Of a DNA stretch of 64,000 bases, positions 35,046 through 42,601 are shown piece after piece (within the stretch, counting starts at the first letter, position 1; every line of letters begins with the position of its first letter). A program made the position numbers and the translations under genes. Under the pieces are notes generated by a model. That model made no database searches, was not told the DNA's origin, and saw only the letters and a list, made by a program, of their open reading frames with translations. Source of the DNA: CAKRJP01 sp963658085 (lineage in GTDB: Bacteria; Bacillota; Clostridia; Lachnospirales; Lachnospiraceae); assembly GCA_963658085.1 (NCBI GenBank), contig CAVKOU010000007.1, positions 36,762-100,761 on the forward strand. The letters run 5' to 3'.

Positions 35046-36182
35046 TTATACAACCATCTGAGGACTTTCCCAGAGATTAAGCTTGGTTCCAATGCCCTTT
35101 TCCAATGCATTTCTATAGACAATAGTCCCCCAGGCTACATCTTCTGTTGGCATACCTCCCACAGAATAAATCACAATCTCATCTTCTTTTCTATGAACAG
35201 GAATGTTGCCTAACAGCACATCACCCAAATCATCGATCTGTTCCGGCTGCATCTTACCTTCGGCAATAAGATCCTCCACATGAACTGCCGGAATCGGAAC
35301 CGTATGATATGCATTGGGCTTCATTTCTTCTTCCCATGCTTCATAGAGCATAATATTATCTGTCACTGTACGGGCACGATTAATGATAAAATCATCATCA
35401 AAGCGAAGAGCGGCTGTGGACTCGATGATGGCTCCCGGTTTGATCCATTCCTCTGCAATATAAGGATAAAGGGAAGGATCTCCTGTCGGAGAGGATGTGG
35501 ACACAGAAACAATATCGGAATCTCTTACCGCTTCCTCTATGGTATCTACAGCATAGATATTTAATTCCGGATAGTCTTCCCTTGCCTGATTGATAAATTT
35601 ATCAAGAGAAGCTTTTCCTCTTCCCTTTACTTTCACATTTTTCAGGGTAGGTCGCACTGCCACAGCTGCTGCCAGCGCGGTTTTACTCATAACTCCCGGT
35701 CCTACGATTCCAATGGTATCCGCATCTTCTTTTGCAAAATATTTAAATCCTACTCCAGGCACTGCTCCTGTTCGATAGGCAGATAAAATATTGGCTGACA
35801 TATAAGCCAATGGAGCCCCTGTATCTTTATCATTTAAGGTAAGCATGAGAATAGATCTTGGCAGACCTTTGTCTTTGTTGGCAACATTAGAGCCATACCA
35901 TTTCATGCCCGCCATATCGAATTTTCCTCCAAGGTAAGCCGGCATGGCCATGAATCTTCGATCCGGACCGTCTACCGGCATTTCCGGAAATTCAGATTTT
36001 GCAGGAAACATCACCATGCTTCCGTGGGAGTTTCCATTGGCGCCTCCCATACGATAATTTCCCACCTTCATTAATTTAAACATTTCTTCCATGGCTTCCA
36101 CACATTTTTTCATGTCCTTAACACCGGCTGCGATCATGTCCTCTTCACTTAAATATAAAAAATCAATCTTTGGATATTCCAT
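35046..36182 (-). CDS. Ornithine cyclodeaminase/mu-crystallin family protein
   Basis: 378 residues, longer than classical OCD (about 350). S-A-Y-R-T-G-A-V-P-G-V carries the conserved substrate-binding Arg, and I-G-I-V-G-P-G-V-M-S-K-T-A is the dinucleotide-binding loop. The family includes ornithine cyclodeaminase, alanine dehydrogenase and imine reductases. From memory, some annotation sets call close relatives a tyramine oxidase subunit; I cannot verify this. It is last in a PII-APC-OCD unit downstream of the flavin dehydrogenase operon, so it likely acts on an imine or amino acid made there. AAGGAGG precedes the ATG. Confidence 0.85.
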   Translation of the reverse strand: MEYPKIDFLYLSEEDMIAAGVKDMKKCVEAMEEMFKLMKVGNYRMGGANGNSHGSMVMFPAKSEFPEMPVDGPDRRFMAMPAYLGGKFDMAGMKWYGSNVANKDKGLPRSILMLTLNDKDTGAPLAYMSANILSAYRTGAVPGVGFKYFAKEDADTIGIVGPGVMSKTALAAAVAVRPTLKNVKVKGRGKASLDKFINQAREDYPELNIYAVDTIEEAVRDSDIVSVSTSSPTGDPSLYPYIAEEWIKPGAIIESTAALRFDDDFIINRARTVTDNIMLYEAWEEEMKPNAYHTVPIPAVHVEDLIAEGKMQPEQIDDLGDVLLGNIPVHRKEDEIVIYSVGGMPTEDVAWGTIVYRNALEKGIGTKLNLWESPQMVV

Positions 36183-36211
36183 TTTTTCGTTCCTCCTTCT
36201 TTCTCTCTCTT

Positions 36212-37621
36212 TTACGCATGTAATGTATTTTTTGCATTTTTATGGGCAACTAGATACAATGAATTCTCCATTGCCATAACTTCATGCACTTCAATCGGCT
36301 GAAACATTTTCTTTTTTAATTTGAATTTGCACCACAGTGCTGCATAGATGGCAAGACCTATAAAAATCACTCCGTCGATCATAAAAATCTGGTTTCTTAC
36401 TGCCGGATTTCCGTCGATATTCCATATCATAAATAGATTACCTAAGATTCCTACAACGGGGATCACGGGCCCCAAAGGCACCTTAAAAGTTCGAGGAGCT
36501 TTTGGCTTTCTCTTTCTGAAAATAAGTACGTTGCAATTGGCGATTACGTAAGATACCATCCAAAAAACAATTGCCAGAGTGATCATAAAGGAAAGGGAAT
36601 CACTGGTGGAAAGACCCGTTGCATTTACCAGGATCATGATGCCACCAATCATTAAAATTCCCACATAATATGCCCCTCTTTTATTCTTCCTTAAGAAAAA
36701 TTCCGGCATCAGTCCTATTTTTGCCATGCCTGCACACATATAGGATTGAAAGCTAATGGCAGAATTCACGGTACTGATCACGGCAAATACAGATACCACA
36801 ATCATCCACAGGGATCCTGCATACCCCAGCAGAGACGAACCATATAAAATATGCGGCGATGCACTGTTTGCCAAATCCTCCCATTTACAATATCTGCCCA
36901 TTCCGATGACAACTAAGATCTGCATTCCCAGAATGATCAAAAGACTTAAAACCATTCCCAGAGGAACATTTTTTCTCTCGTTTTTTACATTTTTAGAAAT
37001 CGGGATTACAAACTCACTTCCAATAAATAGAAAAAATGCTAAACCTAACAAGGAAAATGTATCCGTAAATGATCCTGCTAAATTCATTGGCTGTGTAACC
37101 GTCTCTCCTGTTCCGAGACCAAATATGCCAAGAAGTCCCATGGCCACCAGGGAAAAAATCAACCCATATACCACCACGTTTTGTATTTTTGCAAACATAT
37201 CGATGCCCAGTAGATTTGCGGTAATCAGCACCACCAGCAAAAGAATACAAAACACGCTGGATGGCACTCCCGTATGAAATACTGAATTTATGGCATTTCC
37301 AAACATGGCACATTCCACAGATCCGGCAATGGCCTGACATACAATATAACCGCCTACCATAGTTACAATCGTTACAAAAGGCCCGATTCCCGCAAGGGTG
37401 TACTGGGCAAGACCTCCCGTTAAGTTTGGCATCAGAGCATTCAACTCTGCCATGGACAGGGCAGTACAGGCATTGATGGCAAAGGCTAAGATCATAGAGA
37501 TAATAAATCCAATTCCTAACGCCCCGGCTCCCTGGCCCAGAGACATAAGACAACTAGTTGCTACGATTAATCCAACTCCTGTAGACACCACGCTTGGCAG
37601 ACCTAATTTTTTATCTTCCAT
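36212..37621 (-). CDS. APC family amino-acid permease
   Basis: 469 residues with 12 membrane helices. The start is the ATG six bases after AGGAGG; another ATG two codons earlier abuts the site. The first helix has G-L-P-S-V-V-S-T-G-V-G-L-I-V-A-T-S, with the Gly-rich unwound stretch of the APC fold; F-F-L-F-I-G-S-E-F-V-I-P-I-S-K-N-V lies in helix 6-like sequence. It follows the P-II gene by 33 bases and precedes the OCD-family gene by 29, so all three are one transcript. The cargo is unknown, probably the amino acid or amine handled by the neighbouring dehydrogenase. Confidence 0.9.
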   Translation of the reverse strand: MEDKKLGLPSVVSTGVGLIVATSCLMSLGQGAGALGIGFIISMILAFAINACTALSMAELNALMPNLTGGLAQYTLAGIGPFVTIVTMVGGYIVCQAIAGSVECAMFGNAINSVFHTGVPSSVFCILLLVVLITANLLGIDMFAKIQNVVVYGLIFSLVAMGLLGIFGLGTGETVTQPMNLAGSFTDTFSLLGLAFFLFIGSEFVIPISKNVKNERKNVPLGMVLSLLIILGMQILVVIGMGRYCKWEDLANSASPHILYGSSLLGYAGSLWMIVVSVFAVISTVNSAISFQSYMCAGMAKIGLMPEFFLRKNKRGAYYVGILMIGGIMILVNATGLSTSDSLSFMITLAIVFWMVSYVIANCNVLIFRKRKPKAPRTFKVPLGPVIPVVGILGNLFMIWNIDGNPAVRNQIFMIDGVIFIGLAIYAALWCKFKLKKKMFQPIEVHEVMAMENSLYLVAHKNAKNTLHA

Positions 37622-37654
37622 ATGCATCCTCCTTCCAAGACCCTCTCTTCATTT

Positions 37655-37999
37655 CTACAAAGCATCCTCTCCCTCTTCTCCGGTTCTTACCCGGATAATA
37701 TTAGACAAAGGGGAAATAAATATTTTTCCATCCCCGATATGTCCGGTATAAAGTTCTTTTTTCACGGTTTCCACCACAGAATCAATCATTTCATCCTTTA
37801 CGACAATAAAAATCATTTGTTTTGGCAGCAATTCCATTTCTTTATTCTGATCCGCCCTGTATTCCAGAGTACCTTTCTGGGCGCCGCAGCCAATGGCCTG
37901 TACCACCGTCATACCACTGACTCCCAGTTCACTTAATGCTGCCTTTAAATTCTGCAAACGGTTCATAGATGTTACTACTTGAATTTGTGAAAATCCCAT
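37655..37999 (-). CDS. P-II family nitrogen regulatory protein
   Basis: 114 residues from the ATG at 37999 (AAAGGAGGAG upstream). Family marks are A-I-G-C-G-A-Q-K-G leading into the T-loop, whose tip L-E-Y-R-A holds a Tyr at the usual uridylylation region; L-L-P-K follows it, then T-G-H-I-G-D-G-K-I-F-I and the terminal I-R-V-R-T-G-E. P-II trimers sense 2-oxoglutarate and ADP/ATP and usually control AmtB or nitrogen enzymes. Here the neighbour is an APC permease, so the partner may be that transporter. A terminator-like hairpin ends 25 bases before the start. Confidence 0.9.
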   Translation of the reverse strand: MGFSQIQVVTSMNRLQNLKAALSELGVSGMTVVQAIGCGAQKGTLEYRADQNKEMELLPKQMIFIVVKDEMIDSVVETVKKELYTGHIGDGKIFISPLSNIIRVRTGEEGEDAL

Positions 38000-38024
38000 G
38001 TGATCTCCTCCTTTAATAAAATAT

Positions 38025-38060
38025 AAAAAAGACGTCCAACAGTTTCTGTCAGACGTCTTT
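38025..38060 (-). terminator. Terminator/attenuator hairpin before the P-II gene, copy B
   Basis: AAAGACGTC and GACGTCTTT flank an inner CAG/CTG pair and are followed by TTTTTT on the minus strand. It overlaps the last codons of the AraC gene and ends 25 bases before the P-II ATG, leaving no room for a promoter in between. Expression of P-II must therefore come by readthrough. The 5' arm CGTCTGACAGA is identical to that at 42392-42432. Confidence 0.75.
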
Positions 38061-38906
38061 GTCAATGGGTTCTATTCTATTGGTTGTATTTATTTTCTTT
38101 TGATAATGCTCTTCTTCAACGAGCTTTAAATATTTTTTAGGAGTGATTCCTGCATATTTGGTAAAATCATGGATAAATTGTGGTTGGTCATAATATCCCA
38201 GAAAAACTGCTGCATCCGTCATCTTATCCGGCGCCCCGGAGTTTAAGAATTCCAAGGCTCTCTGAAACTGTACGATCTTGCAAAATGTTTTGGGAGAAAA
38301 TCCCATCTCCTCAAGAAATGCTTTGTTGATATAGCGAACGGAATATCCTGTCCGCTCTTGCATTTCTCCTACCTTTATTTTCCCATCAGACTCGTAGACC
38401 ATCTGTTTAATATGCTGTACCATCTCCTGCTTGCCATAGGGTTTCTTTTTTATCTTTTCAGCCTTTGTATAGGCCGCAAGAAAAATACGGATTCTTTGGT
38501 AAAAATCTTTTTCTTTCGCAAGATCCTGCAACCAATTTGTATCCCCTATAAGGACCGACTCTATAGGAATCTTTTTCCCTAAAAGTTCCCGCATGGTGCA
38601 AGAGATCAGGCCGGGTTGAACCCCAACCATAAATCGGATCCCAAAGACTTCTTCTTTCCCCTTCCATTCTTCACATCGATACATCAGCGGTGTTCCACAT
38701 ACGTAGCCTTGCATATGATCCTTTTCATATTCAAAAAACAGATCAATGCAGCCATCCGGAACAGTTCTTAAGGGAATGTTTTCAGCAATATGACAACTGT
38801 AAAAATGAGAGATCCCCTGTTCTAAATATATTTCCTGGGTAAAATTCAAGGTATCTAACACGAAATACGGTTGTGTGGGACGAAGTCTATCCTTTTGCCA
38901 GATCAT
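38049..38906 (-). CDS. AraC family transcriptional regulator (DUF6597-like N-terminus)
   Basis: 285 residues. The N-terminal half has the V-P-D-G-C-I-D-L-F-F-E pattern of DUF6597-type AraC proteins. The C-terminal 100 residues carry helix-turn-helix motifs: V-G-E-M-Q-E-R-T-G-Y-S-V-R-Y-I-N-K-A-F, then A-V-F-L-G-Y-Y-D-Q-P-Q-F-I-H-D-F-T-K and G-I-T-P-K-K-Y. TAGGAG precedes the start, 29 bases after the oxidoreductase stop. It is the last gene of the dehydrogenase operon and probably regulates it. Confidence 0.88.
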   Translation of the reverse strand: MIWQKDRLRPTQPYFVLDTLNFTQEIYLEQGISHFYSCHIAENIPLRTVPDGCIDLFFEYEKDHMQGYVCGTPLMYRCEEWKGKEEVFGIRFMVGVQPGLISCTMRELLGKKIPIESVLIGDTNWLQDLAKEKDFYQRIRIFLAAYTKAEKIKKKPYGKQEMVQHIKQMVYESDGKIKVGEMQERTGYSVRYINKAFLEEMGFSPKTFCKIVQFQRALEFLNSGAPDKMTDAAVFLGYYDQPQFIHDFTKYAGITPKKYLKLVEEEHYQKKINTTNRIEPIDKDV

Positions 38907-38935
38907 AAGCTATCTCCTAAAATTCTTGATTTTCA

Positions 38936-40066
38936 TCAAATTTTAGCTTTAAATCTGTCATAATGCAAGTCACTTAAATCTATAGTAGTATTCCCGGTGG
39001 TAATTAGTTCAGCTAACTGATGAGCAGCTCCCGGTGCAATACCAAAGCCATGGCCGGTAAATCCACAGGCAAGAATGAGCCCCGGCACTTCCTCTACCTT
39101 TCCTAATACAGGAACGCCATCCACGCATCGATCCATCCAGCCTGCCCAGGTGCGGACAATCTTTGCATCTGCCAGATTTGGGAAATATTTCATGATACCA
39201 CGGCAGATACAAGGGGCTGTCTTTGCGTAGCAGATCGGTGTTCCATTGTCTTTTGTAAAGCCCTCCAAACCGGAAGAACCACCAAATACAAAGGATCCAT
39301 GTTTGGTCTGATGTCCATAAAAATCAGCTTCTGCTGTGCCAAGCATTTGGTCAAACATATGGGGTTGCGCTTCTGTTACAAGAGCTTCCAGCATTGCTTT
39401 TTGCATAGGAATATCAATGCCGATGGTTTCTGCAATGGCTCTGGACTCGTAACCTGCCGCCAGTACAACGGTCTCACCTTCAAATACGTCTCCGGAGGCA
39501 CAGACAACTTTCCGAAGTTTTCCTTTTACCATCTTTAGTTCCACAACCTTTTCCCCTGAGATAAAATGAACGCCCAGTTTTCTTGCGGTTTTGTAATATC
39601 CCAAGGTAGTCGTCAGGGGATTTGCATGACCATCGGTAGGACACCAGCTGGCACAGGTTACCTCCTCCGAGAGATAAGGATTAATGCGTCTTACCTCATC
39701 TCCATCAATCATTCTCACATCCAGACCTACCTTCACTGCCCGTTCCGTAAGGCCGGTGAGGATTTCCTTATGTTTTTGTGTTTTTCCCAGTCGAAGATTT
39801 CCATCCTGATGATATTCACAATCAACCTCTAACTCCTCCGATAAGGTTGGCCAGAAATTTTGAATACCATACATAACCAGAGGTAATTCTCTTGGATCTC
39901 GTCCCGACTGTCTGACACCGCCACCGTTTCTGCTGGAGCCACCATCTCCAAAGTGATCGGAACCTTCCAGACAGATGACGCTGACACCACGTTTTGCAAG
40001 ATAATAACTAATGGCACATCCAATAATTCCGCCGCCAATCACTACGACTTCCGCTGTTTTATTCAT
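38936..40066 (-). CDS. FAD-dependent amine/D-amino-acid dehydrogenase (DAO family)
   Basis: 376 residues from the ATG at 40066, which overlaps the upstream stop by eight bases (ATGAATAA). The N-terminal FAD site is V-V-I-G-G-G-I-I-G-C-A-I-S-Y-Y-L-A-K-R-G; the C-terminal C-G-F-T-G-H-G-F-G-I-A-P-G-A is the DAO/glycine-oxidase/sarcosine-oxidase-beta end. S-S-R-N-G-G-G-V-R-Q resembles the opine oxidase and hydroxyproline/proline dehydrogenase beta subunits (OoxB, HcnC, LhpB). In this operon it would be the catalytic subunit oxidising a secondary or D-configured amine. Confidence 0.9.
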   Translation of the reverse strand: MNKTAEVVVIGGGIIGCAISYYLAKRGVSVICLEGSDHFGDGGSSRNGGGVRQSGRDPRELPLVMYGIQNFWPTLSEELEVDCEYHQDGNLRLGKTQKHKEILTGLTERAVKVGLDVRMIDGDEVRRINPYLSEEVTCASWCPTDGHANPLTTTLGYYKTARKLGVHFISGEKVVELKMVKGKLRKVVCASGDVFEGETVVLAAGYESRAIAETIGIDIPMQKAMLEALVTEAQPHMFDQMLGTAEADFYGHQTKHGSFVFGGSSGLEGFTKDNGTPICYAKTAPCICRGIMKYFPNLADAKIVRTWAGWMDRCVDGVPVLGKVEEVPGLILACGFTGHGFGIAPGAAHQLAELITTGNTTIDLSDLHYDRFKAKI

Positions 40067-40397
40067 GTTCACCATCCTCCTTTACCTCATTTGCAAATAT
40101 GTGCATCTCAATCGGTCTCATAGGTACTCTGGAAGTGGCAGGCTCTAACTCTGCCGGGGATATGCCCAGCTCTCTGGCCACAATTCCCTTTACCAACTTT
40201 GCACAGGTCTGTCCCTGGCAAAGTCCCATTCCTGTTCTTAAATATCTGCGAATCTCCGTAATGGTCCACATTCCTTCATGAACAGCTTTTCGAATTTCAC
40301 CCTTTGTAATTTCCTCACAGCGGCAGATTAACATATCGTCATCGGGAGCCGAAACAAAAGGGCCTATATCTCTTGATCTATCATTTACTGCATTCAT
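40059..40397 (-). CDS. BFD-like [2Fe-2S] subunit
   Basis: 112 residues from the ATG six bases after GGGAGGG; two in-frame upstream ATGs are too close to that site. The motif C-R-C-E-E-I-T-K-G-E-I near residue 28 and G-M-G-L-C-Q-G-Q-T-C about 32 residues later form a bacterioferritin-associated-ferredoxin-type [2Fe-2S] site. In opine oxidase and related dehydrogenases this module sits at the end of the alpha subunit or stands alone, as here. It would pass electrons between the flavin subunits. Confidence 0.9.
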   Translation of the reverse strand: MNAVNDRSRDIGPFVSAPDDDMLICRCEEITKGEIRKAVHEGMWTITEIRRYLRTGMGLCQGQTCAKLVKGIVARELGISPAELEPATSRVPMRPIEMHIFANEVKEDGEHE

Positions 40398-40412
40398 TGT
40401 CATCCCTCCCAT

Positions 40413-41990
40413 TTAACCTAATTTGAAGAATCTTGCTGTCATGGCATATTCTTTTGGAACACGCATAGTCAACAGATTGGTCTTATCGTATGCTTTGTTG
40501 TTCTTTACAGAAACAACCTCTGCTTCACAAACCTTTTTTCCATTTCTTCCAAGAGCAATCCCCTTGGCACCAGTTTCCGGCAGAGGAAGAAATTCATAAG
40601 GAAGGGTAACTGTCGCTGTGCCATCTCCACAGTCTTCATCCACCAGGAAAATGGCCTGCCCGGAACAGCTTGCCACACACATTCCACAGTTAATACACTG
40701 GGAATCTTCTACCACAATCGGTAGAGATGTAATATTCGATCCTATGGAAATACATCCCTTTGGACATGCATCCTGGCAAGGATTACAGGGAATATTCTGG
40801 GTACATTCCATCACCGGATGTACTCCCGCCCTATGGGTCACTCCGGGGAATCGTTCTATTTCATCATCAGCAACAAAACCATGCTTTAACAAATTAGTGG
40901 AGATTGGAATACCTTCCTCTGTTTTTTCAATGGCTTTTCCTCTATTTTTAGGAGCAAACATCCCCTGACGCAATCCATCCAAAGCCTTCTCCAAAGATAC
41001 AAACTCCTGATCCAGTTCGTCTTTTTCGATATATCCTAAATATTCAGAGGCTGCAATTCCTGCCATACGTCCTTCGATCATAGCGGAGGAAGCTTCCTCG
41101 ATACCAGACACATCCCCTGCCACAAAGATTCCCGGAATCGAAGTATGACCATATTCATCACAGATAGGTACCTGACCGCCTCTTTTGGGATTATCTTCCA
41201 TCTTGCATCCTGCCATTTTTAGGAGCTGGGACATAGGTGAAAGACCAACTGCCAGGCAAATGGTATCTACATCAAAATGTTTTTCCGTTCCCGGAATGAA
41301 TTTAAAACCGGAATCTACTTCTGCAATGGTAACTCCTGTGACACATTCCTGACCGGTAGCCTCAACTATGGTATGAGATAAATAAAATGGTACTCCGGTT
41401 CTTGCCACTTTTGCTGCATGGACCCCGTAGCCACCCACTCTTGGAGCGGCATCTACGAGAGCCACCACCTCACATCCACATTGCATTAATTGGAAGGATA
41501 CTACAAGTCCTACATTACCGGAACCTAACATCAATACCTTTTTTCCAGGCAATATTCCATGCAGGTTCATCATGGTCTGCGCAGCTCCGGCTCCAATGAC
41601 ACCCGGAAGCGTCCACCCCGGAAAAGTAACCATATTCTCCGCGGCACCTGTAGCAATGATGATAGCATCTCCTTTATAATGATGAATCGCATTTTCTTTT
41701 TTTACCACGATTTCCTTGTCCTGATACAGACCAATAACCGTCGCATTCAGTTCTACCTGAACACCAACTGCATCTGCTTCATTTAAAAGCTGCTGCCCAA
41801 TCACGAAACCTCTGACCTTCGCACGATGTTCTTTGGAGCCGAAGAACTTATGGATCTGCTTAAACAACTGTCCGCCAGGTTTTTCATTTTCATCAAATAC
41901 AATAACTTTAAGTCCTCGTTTGGCTGCCTCGATTGCTGCTGACAAGCCGGAGGGACCAGCTCCTACAATTATCAAATCATATCTTTTCAT
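40413..41990 (-). CDS. FAD/NAD oxidoreductase alpha subunit with inserted 2[4Fe-4S] ferredoxin domain
   Basis: 525 residues. FAD site V-G-A-G-P-S-G-L-S-A-A near the N-terminus and a second nucleotide site L-G-S-G-N-V-G-L-V near residue 155, then G-D-V-S-G-I-E-E-A for FAD. The C-terminal part carries C-N-P-C-Q-D-A-C-P-K-G-C and C-I-N-C-G-M-C-V-A-S-C, two [4Fe-4S] sites. Without the ferredoxin part it looks like HcnB/OoxA alpha subunits. The ferredoxin fusion suggests electron delivery to a low-potential carrier in an anaerobe rather than to oxygen or quinone. GAGGAGG precedes the ATG. Confidence 0.9.
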   Translation of the reverse strand: MKRYDLIIVGAGPSGLSAAIEAAKRGLKVIVFDENEKPGGQLFKQIHKFFGSKEHRAKVRGFVIGQQLLNEADAVGVQVELNATVIGLYQDKEIVVKKENAIHHYKGDAIIIATGAAENMVTFPGWTLPGVIGAGAAQTMMNLHGILPGKKVLMLGSGNVGLVVSFQLMQCGCEVVALVDAAPRVGGYGVHAAKVARTGVPFYLSHTIVEATGQECVTGVTIAEVDSGFKFIPGTEKHFDVDTICLAVGLSPMSQLLKMAGCKMEDNPKRGGQVPICDEYGHTSIPGIFVAGDVSGIEEASSAMIEGRMAGIAASEYLGYIEKDELDQEFVSLEKALDGLRQGMFAPKNRGKAIEKTEEGIPISTNLLKHGFVADDEIERFPGVTHRAGVHPVMECTQNIPCNPCQDACPKGCISIGSNITSLPIVVEDSQCINCGMCVASCSGQAIFLVDEDCGDGTATVTLPYEFLPLPETGAKGIALGRNGKKVCEAEVVSVKNNKAYDKTNLLTMRVPKEYAMTARFFKLG

Positions 41991-42011
41991 CCCAACATCC
42001 TCCTCGTGAAC

Positions 42012-42338
42012 TTACTGCTTATCAAATGGTTTGTCACTGACACCATACTGTGTTCTCACATCCATGCCTTCCTTTAACGGGGTAATGCATGTGCGGACGT
42101 TTGGAACGCCGTCTACCACCATAACGCAATCGGTGCATCTTCCAATGGCACAAAAGATTCCCCGAGGTTTATGCTCTTTTTTTGTATACCTGTGAATCAT
42201 CACGCCCTGCGCCTTAAGGGCTGCAGCGATGGGTTCTCCCTCCATTCCTTCAAGCTCTTTCCCATCAAATGTGAATTTGACACTGGCTCCCTTTTCCTGA
42301 ACTCCCAGAATCGGATGTTCTTTTATTCTCTCTGCCAT
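42012..42338 (-). CDS. Small [2Fe-2S] subunit (Fer2_4, HcnA/sarcosine-oxidase-alpha-like)
   Basis: 108 residues from the ATG at 42338 behind AAGGAG. The cluster motif is C-A-I-G-R-C-T-D-C with a fourth Cys 12 positions later (V-R-T-C), and F-D-G-K-E-L-E-G-M-E-G-E-P-I-A-A-A-L is the N-terminal beta-grasp of the family. It is the first gene of a four-gene dehydrogenase operon (this, alpha, BFD, DAO). A long structured leader precedes it. Confidence 0.9.
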   Translation of the reverse strand: MAERIKEHPILGVQEKGASVKFTFDGKELEGMEGEPIAAALKAQGVMIHRYTKKEHKPRGIFCAIGRCTDCVMVVDGVPNVRTCITPLKEGMDVRTQYGVSDKPFDKQ

Positions 42339-42391
42339 AATCACTGCTCCTTTTTTCCTTTTCGATTTTATAAATTGACACTGCAACCTAC

Positions 42392-42432
42392 AAAAAAGGC
42401 GCCTGCCCAGATCATTGATCTGTCAGACGCCT
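42392..42432 (-). terminator. Terminator/attenuator hairpin before the dehydrogenase operon, copy C
   Basis: AGGCG-CTG-AGATCA and TGATCT-CAG-CGCCT form a long interrupted stem, followed by TTTTTT on the minus strand, 54 bases before the first start codon. It is 170 bases away from the preceding HAD gene stop. The sequence ATTGGACATAGGCG and CGTCTGACAGA at its 5' side is shared with the hairpin before the P-II gene. Confidence 0.7.
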
Positions 42433-42442
42433 ATGTCCAATA

Positions 42443-42464
42443 AAATGTATCAAGAAATACATTT
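42443..42464 (-). promoter_or_regulatory. Stem-loop in the dehydrogenase operon leader
   Basis: AAATGTAT and ATACATTT form an 8-bp perfect stem with a six-base loop, 11 bases upstream of the terminator-like hairpin. Together with the stem at 42481-42499 it makes a three-hairpin leader. Confidence 0.4.
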
Positions 42465-42480
42465 CATTTGATCTATTTTC

Positions 42481-42499
42481 GATGCCTTTAAGTGGCATC
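42481..42499 (-). promoter_or_regulatory. Stem-loop GATGCC/GGCATC in the same leader
   Basis: Six perfectly paired bases around a seven-base loop. Its role is unknown. Confidence 0.35.
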
Positions 42500-42511
42500 C
42501 CTTTGTATGAC

Positions 42512-42526
42512 CTGTATTGTATACAG
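42512..42526. promoter_or_regulatory. Palindromic operator candidate CTGTAT-N3-ATACAG
   Basis: A perfect 6-bp inverted repeat with a three-base centre, of the size bound by GntR-like dimers, in the gap before the dehydrogenase operon. Two TTTCTACAA direct repeats lie just upstream (about 42531-42552, minus strand). No GntR gene is in the window. Confidence 0.4.
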
Positions 42527-42601
42527 TTTTATTTGTAGAAAATTGTAGAAATCGGAACAAGTAATTATTTATCTCTCATTGATCGTTTCTTTGAATCTTT
42601 T

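Noticed and set aside
36756..37277. 173-codon plus-strand frame opposite the APC permease
   Set aside because: Antisense of a membrane protein; no ribosome site and no recognisable domain.
42339..42601. A known riboswitch upstream of the dehydrogenase operon
   Set aside because: I tried the glycine, SAM, preQ1, guanidine and T-box consensus patterns from memory; none fits.
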